Positions 1 to 9,176 of a stretch of 64,000 nucleotides of DNA are shown here, in pieces. The translations under genes were made by a program, and so were the position numbers. The notes under the pieces are model-generated. The model was not told the DNA's origin. It made no database searches and saw only the letters and a list, made by a program, of their open reading frames with translations. Every line of letters starts with the position of its first letter. Positions within the stretch are counted from its first letter, which is position 1. The DNA is from Paenibacillus sp. BIC5C1 (GTDB lineage: Bacteria; Bacillota; Bacilli; Paenibacillales; Paenibacillaceae): NCBI RefSeq assembly GCF_032399705.1, contig NZ_CP135922.1, positions 3,844,001 to 3,908,000 on the forward strand, in the 5' to 3' direction.

Positions 1-10
1 TTAAGCCATA

Positions 11-62
11 TGTAAAACAAAACCTCTAAATTATTGAAGAAGTCTTCAATGATTTAGAGGTT
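11..62 (-). terminator. Rho-independent terminator of the SDR gene
   Basis: Two 20-base arms (21-40 and 43-62) pair with one mismatch around a two-base loop. Read on the minus strand the hairpin is followed by a T-rich run (TTTTGTTTTA, 11-20). It lies about 55 bases past the SDR stop codon and fits as the end of that transcript. Confidence 0.85.
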
Positions 63-116
63 TATTTCGATTTGATCATCTGTTTTCAGATAAAATCATC
101 CTGTATCTCAACTAAA

Positions 117-860
117 TTAATGTGCGGTATAACCGCCATCAACAAGCAAGGTCGTACCATTCACGAAACTAGCATCATCGCTGGCTAAGAACAACACAGC
201 TTTTGCTACTTCTTCTGGTCGTCCAAGTCTGCCCTGTGGATGAAGTGAAGTTAGATATTCTTTGCTTTTTGCATCTACATTCTTCAACAGAGGCGTTTCA
301 ATATATCCAGGACATACTGCGTTGACACGAATCCCCTTGCTTGCATAAGCGGTACATAAATTCTGAGTTAATAGCTTAACGCCTCCTTTTGCTGAGGCAT
401 AAGCTGTTGTTTTAGGCAACGCAACGAAGCTGTGGATCGAGCCTGCATTAACAATAACGCCCCCATTTCCTTGCTTAAGGAACTGCTCAATCGCATATTT
501 ATCGGAAAGAAATACACCTGACAAGTTAATATCGATCGTTCTTTTCCATTTATCATATGAAAGTACATCAGCGATTTCGTCATCGGCAACCCCTGCATTT
601 GCATACATAATATCCAACTTACCGTATTTCTCAACGGTTTCATTAATCATGTTCTTAATATCGTCTTCTTTAGTCACATCTGTTTTGACAAATAACGTAT
701 CATGACCTTCCCCATTGAGTTCGGCAGCTAGCTCTTTACCATGTTCAGAGAAGTCAGCGATGACCACTTTTGCTCCTTCTTTTGCGAAAAGGCGAACGGT
801 CGCTTCACCAATTCCACTGGCACCACCTGTAACAATAGCTACTTTTTCATTTAATTTCAT
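117..860 (-). CDS. SDR family NAD(P)-dependent oxidoreductase
   Basis: Classical short-chain dehydrogenase of about 247 residues, the usual family size. Visible motifs, in order, are the nucleotide-binding TGGASGIG near the N terminus, the NAG motif (YANAG), the catalytic Ser (NAGSIHS) with YASAK (Tyr and Lys), and the C-terminal PGYIETP and GTTLLVDGGYTAH. It reduces or oxidises a carbonyl/alcohol substrate with NAD(P)H in the cytoplasm; the substrate cannot be read from sequence. I chose the ATG at 860 because the protein then starts MKLNEKVAIVTGG as in homologues. An in-frame ATG at 878 lacks a good ribosome site. The gene is divergent from the LuxR-type regulator at 1020, which may control it. 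Confidence 0.9.
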   Translation of the reverse strand: MKLNEKVAIVTGGASGIGEATVRLFAKEGAKVVIADFSEHGKELAAELNGEGHDTLFVKTDVTKEDDIKNMINETVEKYGKLDIMYANAGVADDEIADVLSYDKWKRTIDINLSGVFLSDKYAIEQFLKQGNGGVIVNAGSIHSFVALPKTTAYASAKGGVKLLTQNLCTAYASKGIRVNAVCPGYIETPLLKNVDAKSKEYLTSLHPQGRLGRPEEVAKAVLFLASDDASFVNGTTLLVDGGYTAH

Positions 861-865
861 AAGAT

Positions 866-898
866 TCAACCGCTCCATTTCTTCATAGTAAGATTCAT
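866..898 (-). CDS. Possible 10-codon leader peptide ahead of the SDR gene
   Basis: A short open frame (MNLTMKKWSG) has the best ribosome site in this leader, GAGGAG at 908-913 nine bases before its ATG. Its stop lies five bases before the SDR start at 860. This arrangement would couple SDR translation to the leader. It is inferred only from spacing and may be chance. Confidence 0.25.
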   Translation of the reverse strand: MNLTMKKWSG

Positions 899-973
899 GA
901 ACTTGTACTCCTCAATCTTACTCCTTTAATTTTGAAATACTATCCTATAAAGTTCTGTGTAATAATGGATTGT

Positions 974-995
974 ATACCCCCCATTTGTAGGGTAT
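974..995. promoter_or_regulatory. Inverted repeat in the SDR/LuxR divergent intergenic region
   Basis: ATACCC and GGGTAT are separated by ten bases, directly ahead of the ribosome site (AAAGGGG) of the LuxR-type gene. It could be an operator for that regulator acting on both divergent genes. Only the repeat is seen; the function is inferred. Confidence 0.35.
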
Positions 996-1019
996 TTCAT
1001 TTAAAGGGGACGGCTTATT

Positions 1020-2153
1020 ATGACACAAAATTTTCATCCATATACTGAAATGACTTTTCAGGAATTTGTATTATTTTTCAAAACGCATAACAAACAGCTC
1101 GAAGAAAACACAAACATTTACCTGATCGCGGAAGCTAATATTTCTGAAACACATCGGATCGAAACGGAAGTACTGATGAGATCCTTTTTTCGGATGTTTA
1201 CATATTCAGACTTGGATCATATGGATAATCATTATTCTTCCTATTTGGATACCTGGGTTCAATCCCAGCTAACCATTTTAAATATGGCAAGCTTACAATG
1301 GCTTCAAATTATATTGGAAAAAGCTTTACTGACACTATTAATACAACTGAAACATCAGCGGATGATGGACCCGCTCATGTTCCTGTTATCTGTCTTTTCG
1401 TATCTGATGCACAGCTTTCATAAGTGGGCTGATACGGAGTCTGTTAACCATGAAACGGGGGAAAACGAGGAATTAAAAAAACTGCGTTTGCTGGACCAAT
1501 TAAACCAACTCCTAGTCAGTTCTTCCGGAGCTTCAGATCTAGCCTTTATCCTGAAAAAATGTGAGAAGTATTTCAATTATAAACGCTGTGTCTTCTATGC
1601 ATATGTACCTTGGTCCAACCAGTTCTATGGGGTCATCGGCGAAGAACTTCCGAAAATTCAGAGTATGAAAGGGCAATTGACCGAGCAAAATCTAATCTTC
1701 AACTCTAAAAGACCGATCTATTTAAAAAATCCAAAACCTTATCTAAGGGACGAGCATATCCAGTTATTTCAGTTGTCTTCGATTATATTTATACCGATTT
1801 CCCACGAGCATCAATTATATGGATGGGTCACTTTTGACCAGATGGGAGATTCATTTGATTGCACGAAGGCTGAGCTTGATTTACTTGAACAAGTGGGAAA
1901 GAGGATTGGTTTGTTTTTATCTAGAAAAGAGAAGGAAAACACCGCCAAAACGATGGCCATCGCTTTAACAGAACGAGAGTCTACCGTTCTCGAACTTTTG
2001 GCAGAAGGTTATGATAACAAGAAAATCGCTTCCTTGTTGTTCCTCAGCGAGTATACAGTGAGAGATTACGTAAGCAGCTTGATGACCAAGCTGCGCGCAA
2101 AAAATCGGACACAGGTCGTTGCCTATGCTTTCCGTTGGGGATTATTGAGTTAG
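1020..2153 (+). CDS. GAF domain plus LuxR-type HTH transcriptional regulator
   Basis: This 377-residue cytoplasmic regulator ends in a clear LuxR/NarL helix-turn-helix (ALTERESTVLELLAEGYDN, then EYTVRDYVSSLMTKL, about residues 315-375). The middle (about 160-300) looks like a GAF-type sensor fold (FNYKRCVFYAYVPW, IIFIPISHEHQLYGWVTF). The N-terminal part is helical and unrecognised. There is no receiver Asp motif, so it is probably ligand-responsive rather than a phosphorelay regulator. It is divergent from the SDR gene, its likely target. It starts at ATG 1020 behind AAAGGGG. Its 3' end overlaps the convergent kinase gene by 12 bases. Confidence 0.8.
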   Translation: MTQNFHPYTEMTFQEFVLFFKTHNKQLEENTNIYLIAEANISETHRIETEVLMRSFFRMFTYSDLDHMDNHYSSYLDTWVQSQLTILNMASLQWLQIILEKALLTLLIQLKHQRMMDPLMFLLSVFSYLMHSFHKWADTESVNHETGENEELKKLRLLDQLNQLLVSSSGASDLAFILKKCEKYFNYKRCVFYAYVPWSNQFYGVIGEELPKIQSMKGQLTEQNLIFNSKRPIYLKNPKPYLRDEHIQLFQLSSIIFIPISHEHQLYGWVTFDQMGDSFDCTKAELDLLEQVGKRIGLFLSRKEKENTAKTMAIALTERESTVLELLAEGYDNKKIASLLFLSEYTVRDYVSSLMTKLRAKNRTQVVAYAFRWGLLS

Positions 2154-3446
2154 TATGGGTAAATGCACAATAACGTTGAATTGATCGCCGTGAATTTCGA
2201 CTTTGATCTGTCCTCCATGCAACTCAACGATGCTTTTCACAATAGCCAGACCTAGTCCCGAACCCTCTGTCTGGCGGGATTCGTCTGCTCTTTTGAAACG
2301 TTCGAACAATTCTTCCGCATCAAAATCAATCTCATAGGCAGAGGTGTTTTGAATTTTGAATCTTACCAGTTCATCCGTCTCGTCCAAATAAATATAGATG
2401 CGTGTTCCTGGAAGCGAATATTTCTGCGCGTTGCTAATTAAATTCTCAAATACGCGCCATATTTTATTACCATCCAAATACGCATGGATCGGGAACTTGG
2501 CAATCCTCTCCCGTATTTCGAGCGACGATTGTCCGACATGGGTATTTGATTCCGCTATCGCTTGTGTCAACAACATTGCCACATCGACGTACTCCATATC
2601 CAGCTCTATTGTACCGCTGGCCATCTTAGAGATATCAAACAGGTCTTCAATTAACAGTTTCAGTCGAAGCGACTTGCGCTCCAGCGTTTCAATATAGGCT
2701 CGGGTTGTATCCGAAGAATGATTTTCTTTTTTTAATAAATCGACATAGTTGATAATTGAAGTAAGTGGAGTCTTTAAATCATGCGATACGTTGGTAATCA
2801 GTTCGGTTTTTAACCGTTCGCTTTTCATTTGATGTTCCAACGCGCTTTGATACCCGGCTTTCATATTGTTAATATAGCCAGCAAGTTCAGATAGGGAGTC
2901 GTTCCCGGCATCTTGAATGGAATTTTGAATATTTCCTTCGGCAATCTCTTTACTTCCATTGATGATGGCGATGAAACGTCTAAACTTGGAGAGCATATAA
3001 GGAACCACAAACAGCACAAATAGCAACAAATAAAGGTTGAGCCATGCCTCTCCATAATATGTGACTGCCTCCCAAAAACAAATGCCGGCTACTGCAACCA
3101 GCAGAAACATAATAATGAGGCCAATCGTTAGTCTCCCGTTTTGCAGACTGGCCCTAAAGCCGCTTCTCCAAATATGGAAGTAATCTATCAGCACACTGCC
3201 GTCCCAGAAGGAACGTTTATCATGATGCGTTTTAAAATAACGAAATAGTCTTGCTGTCAACAAACCCAAGATAATAATGGAAAGCAGTCCCCAGAGGAAA
3301 CGTGAAGTTGAATATCTCAGACCCACCCCTAGGTATGAAAACTCGTTAATAAGTAGGAAGATCCCTAAAATAAATGCGCTGATGATGACAAGAAGGTCGA
3401 TTCCAATCGTTCGATCTGCTTTACTTTTTCTCGATTTTGTATCCAA
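2142..3446 (-). CDS. Membrane sensor histidine kinase, VanS-like
   Basis: This 434-residue sensor has four predicted membrane segments (about residues 15-35, 50-70, 105-125 and 135-155), a HAMP-like linker, HisKA with the phospho-acceptor in NVSHDLKTPLTSIINYVDLL, and a HATPase with NLISNAQKYS and EGSGLGLAIVKSIVELHGG. The usual DxGxG box is replaced by QNTSAYE, a form common in the VanS-like Firmicute group. The start is TTG 3446 behind AAAGGTGG. It overlaps the upstream response regulator by 26 bases, so the two are cotranscribed and probably translationally coupled. The signal is unknown; the nearest kin respond to envelope stress. Confidence 0.87.
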   Translation of the reverse strand: MDTKSRKSKADRTIGIDLLVIISAFILGIFLLINEFSYLGVGLRYSTSRFLWGLLSIIILGLLTARLFRYFKTHHDKRSFWDGSVLIDYFHIWRSGFRASLQNGRLTIGLIIMFLLVAVAGICFWEAVTYYGEAWLNLYLLLFVLFVVPYMLSKFRRFIAIINGSKEIAEGNIQNSIQDAGNDSLSELAGYINNMKAGYQSALEHQMKSERLKTELITNVSHDLKTPLTSIINYVDLLKKENHSSDTTRAYIETLERKSLRLKLLIEDLFDISKMASGTIELDMEYVDVAMLLTQAIAESNTHVGQSSLEIRERIAKFPIHAYLDGNKIWRVFENLISNAQKYSLPGTRIYIYLDETDELVRFKIQNTSAYEIDFDAEELFERFKRADESRQTEGSGLGLAIVKSIVELHGGQIKVEIHGDQFNVIVHLPILTQ

Positions 3447-4119
3447 TTCCCCATACCACCTTTAAATATTTTGGGTCTTTAGGATTGATCTCAATTTTTT
3501 CGCGAATATTTCTTACATGTACGGCAACCGTATTCTCCGAAGCAAAGACCGGTTCATTCCACACACGTTCATAAATTTCTTCAATGGAGAAAACTCTGCC
3601 CTTGTTCTCCATCAACAGCTCCAAAATTTTGTATTCCTTCGCGGTCAGTCTAACATCCTCTCCATCCACTTCAACAGTCTTCGAGCTTTTGTTCAGCACG
3701 AGTCCCTTTACTTGAATGATCTCTTCCCCGATGGAGTGAAAGGAACCCAAATTCGTAAACCGACGTAGCTGAGATCGGACTCGAGCGACCAGTTCCAAGG
3801 GATTGAATGGTTTTGTTATATAGTCATCGGCTCCAACATTAAGTCCCAAAATCTTGTCACTATCCTCCGATTTGGCGGAAAGCATAATGATCGGTATATT
3901 TTTATCTTCACGAATTTTAAATGTCGTCTTGATTCCATCAAGCTGCGGCATCATGAGGTCCATGATAATAAGATGAATCGTTTCTTCTTCAAGGATCTTC
4001 AGTGCTTCCAATCCGTTAGAGGCCGTAAATACATCTACATCATTGCTTTTTAAGTAAATAACGAGAGCTTCTCGAATTTCCGGTTCATCGTCTACAACAA
4101 GAATATTATTGATCTCCAT
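3421..4119 (-). CDS. OmpR/VanR-like response regulator
   Basis: Receiver plus winged-helix regulator of 232 residues. The receiver shows the acidic pair (VVDDEPE), the phospho-Asp in IIMDLMMP, Thr/Ser in IIMLSAK and Lys in YITKPFNPLEL. The C-terminal domain carries the OmpR signature (LTAKEYKILELLMENKGRVFS, ENTVAVHVRNIREKIE). ATG 4119 is preferred because GGTGAG lies a good distance upstream; an ATG at 4134 would add five residues. It is the partner of the overlapping kinase at 2142-3446. Targets are unknown; the adjacent SDR or the small membrane protein at 4477 are candidates by position only. Confidence 0.88.
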   Translation of the reverse strand: MEINNILVVDDEPEIREALVIYLKSNDVDVFTASNGLEALKILEEETIHLIIMDLMMPQLDGIKTTFKIREDKNIPIIMLSAKSEDSDKILGLNVGADDYITKPFNPLELVARVRSQLRRFTNLGSFHSIGEEIIQVKGLVLNKSSKTVEVDGEDVRLTAKEYKILELLMENKGRVFSIEEIYERVWNEPVFASENTVAVHVRNIREKIEINPKDPKYLKVVWGIGYKIEKK

Positions 4120-4476
4120 CTTTCTCACCTTCATCGCGTAATTGCTCCTACAACTCTACAATACTTTGTGCAGACGCACCAGTTACGTAAAGCCGATACA
4201 TTTTTCCATTTTCGTTTCATCAGACCATCATACACAATCTAAATGAAAAATCTCTGGTATAAAAACGAAGGAATTTATGAAGTTTTATATAAGTCGTCAG
4301 GAAGTGATTGAGACTTGCACTTTGAAAGCTCTTTAATTCCTCTATAATTTCTCAAACTGCATTCTAGGAAATATAAAAAAACCAGTGAATGAATTAAAAT
4401 TTCACTGGTTTTGCATTCTATTTTTACTTACACAGATTCTTTCAATACTTAGGATGGCCTGGGGTTACGGCACTAT
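4120..4476. other. Intergenic region with regulator promoter and a terminator
   Basis: This 357-base stretch holds the leader and presumed promoter of the VanRS-like pair (upper part unrecognised, AT-rich) and the hairpin of the next gene at 4374-4409. I see no coding sequence or RNA gene in it. Confidence 0.5.
4374..4409 (-). terminator. Rho-independent terminator
   Basis: ACCAGTGAA (4381-4389) pairs perfectly with TTCACTGGT (4401-4409). On the minus strand it is followed by seven T residues. It sits about 70 bases past the stop of the small membrane protein gene (4477-4839). Confidence 0.85.
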
Positions 4477-4839
4477 TCATGAAAAAGAATATCTGAAAAG
4501 CCCATAGTAAAGAGGTCCGAGCATGATAACTAATGTTATTAACATCCATACTCTTCTCACCACAATCGGTAAGTCCTCCAGTATTTCTTGACCTTCATAA
4601 TCCTTTAGGAGCATCGCGAATAATATATCCCACAGAAAAGCTGTAACTGTAACAATTTTCCATAAATCAGGAGTTAGAATAGTGGTTTCTGTAACAAACC
4701 CTAACAACCCAATCCATGTAATGACAGATACGACGAAATCTATTTTACTAAGTTTTGATCTATACTTTCCTTTTAGTAAAAATGCGAGAGATGCCGTTCC
4801 CAGCAATCCAAGATACATTGTCCATAAAAAGTGAACCAC
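4477..4839 (-). CDS. Small integral membrane protein, unknown function
   Basis: This 120-residue protein has three to four predicted membrane helices (about residues 2-22, 33-53, 60-78 and 96-116) separated by short charged loops (KGKYRSKLSK, LKDYEGQEILED). I recognise no family motif. The start is a GTG at 4839 preceded by GAGGA, and a good terminator follows, so it is likely a real monocistronic gene. The neighbours (VanRS-like system on one side, CynX-type transporter on the other) do not indicate a job. Confidence 0.65.
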   Translation of the reverse strand: MVHFLWTMYLGLLGTASLAFLLKGKYRSKLSKIDFVVSVITWIGLLGFVTETTILTPDLWKIVTVTAFLWDILFAMLLKDYEGQEILEDLPIVVRRVWMLITLVIMLGPLYYGLFRYSFS

Positions 4840-5056
4840 TTACATTCCTCATTTTTGTATTTTTAATCGTATTTCCTTTTATACCTTTTGCATTATAGAC
4901 AATCATTTTCGCAATGGATATATCAAAATACTTCCAAATTCAGATGCTATTCCTCAGTCTGCTCACAGCCTACCTGATAGTGATGATGCTACTAATCTCA
5001 TTCCGCATCTGCCGAGGCACTCGGCGCGTTTAACAAGTTCTGCTTATTCTTCTCGC

Positions 5057-6262
5057 TTATACCGTGCGATTTCTTGAGGCGCCCAAGCCAGACAGGAGCA
5101 GCAGAGCGCTAACGACAAGCAGCAGCAATAGCGGGGGATTCCAGCTTGCCGTGATGTCATGAAGCAGACCAAACAAGATCGGTCCGGTTGCAGCCAGCAA
5201 ATATCCGACGGATTGCGACATACCGGATAAAGATACTGTATCGTGCGCATCTTTCGTCCGTAAGCTCAAAAAGATCATGGCCAAGCTGAACGCACATCCC
5301 CCACCAATTCCGAGTAAAATTGTCCATAACGAAATGAGAGCATTTCCCCCAAAGTAAAGGCCTCCCAATGAAACAAACAACAGGATAGTCATGATGATGA
5401 CCAGTATACGTTGATTCTTCATACGTCCCGCAACAATCGGCACAATGAACGCTACGGGCAGCGCAGCAGTTTGAAACAGCGATAACATCCATCCGGCACT
5501 GTCTTCACTCAACCCCCGGCTTGTCATGATTTCTGGCAACCAAGCGACCAAAACATAGAAAAGGAGAGACTGCATCCCCATAAAAATCGTAACCATCCAT
5601 GCCAGAGGCGAACGCCACAGACTTCGCCGCTTGAGCACACCACTTGTTGCTATTGCAGCCCCTCTACTCGCCCGAGCTTGAGGCAACCAGAATAACGCGG
5701 CTAACAGAACGAGTACGCCCCAAATGCCAAGCGCACCATTCCAGCCGAAACCGAGGTCGCGGGCGACCGGAACACTGACACCGGATGCAATCGCCCCGGA
5801 TAAATTCATCGACACGGAGTACACACCGGTCATGAGGCCGACGCGATGAGCAAAATCACGTTTGACCAGACTTGGTATGAGCACGTTGCACACCGCAATC
5901 GCCAGCCCAATCAAAGCAGTGCCTGCAAACAAAGAAGCTGTTGCGGCCAACGAACGGATCGCAATACCTACTATGAGTAAAACCAACGCATAAAGAAGGG
6001 TTCGTTCCACCCCAAAACGGCGTGCCAGAATGGGGGCGAACGGCGAGAGCAGCGCGAAAGCAAGCAACGGCAGCGTAGTGAGCAGACCTGCCGTAGCATT
6101 TGACAGTCCGAGAGATTCACGAATCGAGCCGATCAATGGGCCTACCGATGTTAACGGTGACCGCATAATCATTGCAATCAGGACGATGCCGAGGATGATT
6201 GGCCAAGCCAACGACAATGGTTTCTTCCCAATCGTTGACTTTGTATCGCTTAGTACGCTCAT
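5057..6262 (-). CDS. MFS transporter, CynX/NimT family
   Basis: A 401-residue major-facilitator protein with twelve predicted membrane helices. The N terminus (LAWPIILGIVLIAMIMRSP, LTSVGPLIGSIRESLGLS) and the loop ARRFGVERTLL are typical of the CynX/NimT group, which move cyanate, nitroimidazoles or related small compounds in Escherichia coli. The actual substrate here is unknown. It is cotranscribed with the GntR regulator: the ATG at 6262 overlaps that gene's TGA by four bases (ATGA). The regulator therefore probably controls its own transporter. Confidence 0.87.
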   Translation of the reverse strand: MSVLSDTKSTIGKKPLSLAWPIILGIVLIAMIMRSPLTSVGPLIGSIRESLGLSNATAGLLTTLPLLAFALLSPFAPILARRFGVERTLLYALVLLIVGIAIRSLAATASLFAGTALIGLAIAVCNVLIPSLVKRDFAHRVGLMTGVYSVSMNLSGAIASGVSVPVARDLGFGWNGALGIWGVLVLLAALFWLPQARASRGAAIATSGVLKRRSLWRSPLAWMVTIFMGMQSLLFYVLVAWLPEIMTSRGLSEDSAGWMLSLFQTAALPVAFIVPIVAGRMKNQRILVIIMTILLFVSLGGLYFGGNALISLWTILLGIGGGCAFSLAMIFLSLRTKDAHDTVSLSGMSQSVGYLLAATGPILFGLLHDITASWNPPLLLLLVVSALLLLSGLGASRNRTV

Positions 6263-6951
6263 GGCTGCTCGTCTCCTTTGACTTCAAGAACAGCTTTCGA
6301 TTCAGCAATATGACGGTGAACCGCTGCCACGGCGCGATCGGCATCTTGATCAACAATCGCTTCAACCAGCTGCCGGTGCATCTCCTTGAAACTCGCCTCA
6401 ATTTCATAACGAGTCAAGCTGATAATCGTATCTTGCGATGCGTCCGCGATATGGTTGTATAATTCGATCAAGATCTCATTATGAGACGCCGCGATGATGC
6501 CTTGGTGTAGACGAATATCCTCCGTTACAATTCCATCCATGTCACCGCTTGCTGCCGCCCCCTCCCAGCGTTCCAATTGGAGAAGAAGTTCGCGCGCCTC
6601 ATCGTCCGTTCTGCGCTGTGCGGCAAGATGGGCTCCCTCGCGCTCAAGCGCATGACGGACTTCCAATGTCTGAATCGTGTCGGAGCGCATGATTCGTTTA
6701 TGTAGCACAACTCCCAGCACGCTTGAAGAGCAGACGTACGTCCCGTCCCCTTGCTTCGTCTTCAAGAGTCCTGCGTGGACCAACGCCCGAATGGCTTCCC
6801 TCAATGTATTACGACTGACATTCAATTCGACCATCAATTCCGGTTCAGCCGGAATACGTGCCCCGACAGCCCACTTGCCAGATTCGATCTGTCTTTCCAT
6901 TTGCAATGCGACTTGCTCGACCAAAGTCAGCCGATTTGTTTTCTGAAGCAT
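6259..6951 (-). CDS. FadR-subfamily GntR transcriptional regulator
   Basis: This 230-residue repressor has an N-terminal winged helix-turn-helix (IPAEPELMVELNVSRNTLRE, about residues 33-60) and a C-terminal all-helical FCD ligand domain. The FCD domain shows the metal-coordinating Asp and His pattern (EDIRLHQGIIAAS, MHRQLVEAI, AAVHRHIAESK). FCD regulators usually sense small organic acids. It is the first gene of an operon with the CynX-like transporter (four-base overlap), which suggests autoregulation and control of uptake or efflux of its ligand. Confidence 0.88.
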   Translation of the reverse strand: MLQKTNRLTLVEQVALQMERQIESGKWAVGARIPAEPELMVELNVSRNTLREAIRALVHAGLLKTKQGDGTYVCSSSVLGVVLHKRIMRSDTIQTLEVRHALEREGAHLAAQRRTDDEARELLLQLERWEGAAASGDMDGIVTEDIRLHQGIIAASHNEILIELYNHIADASQDTIISLTRYEIEASFKEMHRQLVEAIVDQDADRAVAAVHRHIAESKAVLEVKGDEQP

Positions 6952-7085
6952 ACGTAAGCCCTCTTTTCATCTATTTTTTCAAACGTAGGATGTTTGGTTA
7001 ATAGGTACTTTAACACACTTATATCCTCTAATCAACTCCTTATCTAAAATAGCCTATGCGCATGCAGGTCAGGACCAAAATCCCA

Positions 7086-7117
7086 TAAAAACAAAAAACC
7101 GCTAAAATAGCGGTTTT
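7086..7117 (-). terminator. Rho-independent terminator of the antiporter gene
   Basis: AAAACCGCTA (7095-7104) pairs perfectly with TAGCGGTTTT (7108-7117). A T-rich run follows on the minus strand. It lies 70 bases past the antiporter stop and is nearly symmetrical, so it could also end transcription from the other side. Confidence 0.85.
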
Positions 7118-7187
7118 CTTCAATGAGTTTTCGTAAGAGGTCTTTGCATTTTCCCCAGGTTTTGACAAAAACATCGATCGGTACCTC

Positions 7188-9176
7188 TCAGCTTGTCTCT
7201 TCTCTCAAATCATGCTCCATGAATAGAATATCTCGTTTCATCTCCTTCACGCCCTGTCTTGAAATCCTGCCTGTCTCGAACATGGACTGGATGTTGTCTC
7301 TCTCCAGCTGAATTCCGACTCGGGCCAGCTCCTGCAGCGATATGCCAAACTCTTTTCGGGTGCCGGTTTCCTTTTCATTTCTGGTCAGACCCAGCAACAT
7401 TCGTTCATACTGCAGAATTAGCGAGCTGACCATCTCCATATCTTGCTCGCCTTCTGCGAGTTGAACATTTAGCTGCTTAATGACATAAGTAATATTTTTA
7501 ATTCTAAGACTATTCAATTCAGCCCTTCTTTCACGGAAGCTTAACCGGACTTGCTGCAGCATCCCGAACACTTCGTCCCAATGCTTAACAGGGAAAAACT
7601 CTTTTTTATAGCGGGCATCTCTTGTGTGCATAAACAACAGTTTGTTAATTCGGTTAAGGTAACGGTACGCTGTGTATGGATTCACTTCTTTCTTTTCAAG
7701 CGCATGCAGCGTATTCTCTCTTTCCCATTTCAATACGGACAAACCCAAGGACCGCTGTGCCTTATCCTTCTTCTCATCTTTCTTGAGTGTTCGTATTCTG
7801 GAAGTATACGTATTGATGATTTGGGCGGTCGCAAGACGATTCTGGTCCGTGATCAGTTCATTTAATCCGGTAACCACATTCCTCAGAATCTCAATTTTCG
7901 CCTGAATTTCGTCCTCTTCCTGCTCCGTTTGTGTTTCTTTACCCAATAAAAGCGGCAACAGATAGTTGGATGCCAGAAGTGTCCACAGGATAACTCCAGC
8001 TGCGAGGAAAATGATCAGATCTCTGGCTGGAAATGCAGTGCCATCATTAAGTAAAAACGGCAGTGACAAGGTACTCGCCAGTGTAATCGTTCCCCGAACT
8101 CCCGAAAGACTGAGGATAAGCGCCTTCTTCAACCTCAGCGCCCAAGGATCACGCGGTTTGGTCCCTTCGAAAATATCCATCAGCATTGCCCAGATGAGAC
8201 GCAGTCCGAGTACAGCCAAAGTCAATAATAGTGTGTACATAATGATTTTAAAATTACCTATTTCGGGGTTACTCCAAATTGTCTGGATAATATCAGGAAG
8301 CTGTGTTCCAAGCAAGAGGAAAACGAGTCCGTTTAATACAAAAATAATAACTGACCAGGTGCTTTTGGATACAACACTTAACTTGGCTACTTCAGGGTTC
8401 ATTTTCTTGTAACCGAAAGAATGGGCAATTCCTGCGGCGACAACGGCCAGGATACCATTGACCCCCAATTCCTCTGCAGCCATGAAAATTAAAAATGGAG
8501 TCAGGATCTCAATCAGCATATGAAGCGTGACATTCTCCATTCCCAGTTTGCGCAACCACTTCACCACACCATATTTCACTAAGGTGAGCAGCAGGCCCAA
8601 CACCACACCGCCAAGTGAAATCGCAATAAAGCTGATACTGGCGGTTTTGAAAGAGAATACACCTGTGACCATTGCGGCTACGGCAAACTGAAAGGAGACC
8701 AGCCCTGATGCGTCGTTTATCAAAGACTCTCCCTCAAGAATTTGCATTGTCTGATGGGGAATCTTCACTTTCTGTTCCAGTGCGCCTACGGCCACAGCAT
8801 CAGTGGGCGCCAGTGCCGCTGCCAATGCGAAGGCAGCCGCCAGCGGGATGACGGGAAGTAGCCAATTCAGGAAATATCCCATTACAGCCACCGTCACAAA
8901 GACCAGACCCAGCGCCAGCAAAAGGATCGGTTTCTTCAGCTTCCACAGTGCTTCTTTATCCGCATGCCTGCCATCATTGAACAGCAAAGGGGCAATGAAC
9001 AGAAGCAAAAACAGCTCCGGATTTAATTTCAGTTCATAGTGCAAGGGCAGTAAAGTAATCAACATCCCCAGCACGATTTGAATAATAGGCACGGAGATTG
9101 AAGGTATAAACCGGTTTACCAAATTGGATAAAGAGACCGCCACCAGCATCAATAAAATAAATTCAAACAATTCCAA
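7188..9176 (-). CDS. Na+/H+ antiporter, CPA1 (NhaP/NhaK-like) family
   Basis: A 662-residue cation/proton antiporter. The first about 410 residues form 11-12 membrane helices with the CPA1 signatures ALAPTDAVAVGALE and LEGESLINDASGLV, the latter carrying the conserved Asp and the NDA-type motif. The last about 250 residues are a long, charged, mostly helical cytoplasmic tail, as in Bacillus NhaK-type proteins and YjcE-like exchangers. It exports Na+ (or K+/Li+) in exchange for protons, supporting salt and alkaline tolerance. The start is TTG 9176 behind GGAGG. It is monocistronic with its own terminator. Confidence 0.9.
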   Translation of the reverse strand: MELFEFILLMLVAVSLSNLVNRFIPSISVPIIQIVLGMLITLLPLHYELKLNPELFLLLFIAPLLFNDGRHADKEALWKLKKPILLLALGLVFVTVAVMGYFLNWLLPVIPLAAAFALAAALAPTDAVAVGALEQKVKIPHQTMQILEGESLINDASGLVSFQFAVAAMVTGVFSFKTASISFIAISLGGVVLGLLLTLVKYGVVKWLRKLGMENVTLHMLIEILTPFLIFMAAEELGVNGILAVVAAGIAHSFGYKKMNPEVAKLSVVSKSTWSVIIFVLNGLVFLLLGTQLPDIIQTIWSNPEIGNFKIIMYTLLLTLAVLGLRLIWAMLMDIFEGTKPRDPWALRLKKALILSLSGVRGTITLASTLSLPFLLNDGTAFPARDLIIFLAAGVILWTLLASNYLLPLLLGKETQTEQEEDEIQAKIEILRNVVTGLNELITDQNRLATAQIINTYTSRIRTLKKDEKKDKAQRSLGLSVLKWERENTLHALEKKEVNPYTAYRYLNRINKLLFMHTRDARYKKEFFPVKHWDEVFGMLQQVRLSFRERRAELNSLRIKNITYVIKQLNVQLAEGEQDMEMVSSLILQYERMLLGLTRNEKETGTRKEFGISLQELARVGIQLERDNIQSMFETGRISRQGVKEMKRDILFMEHDLREETS

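Noticed and set aside
4990..5040. GC hairpin GCCGAG/CTCGGC after the MFS gene
   Set aside because: No T run on the minus strand; not convincing as a terminator.
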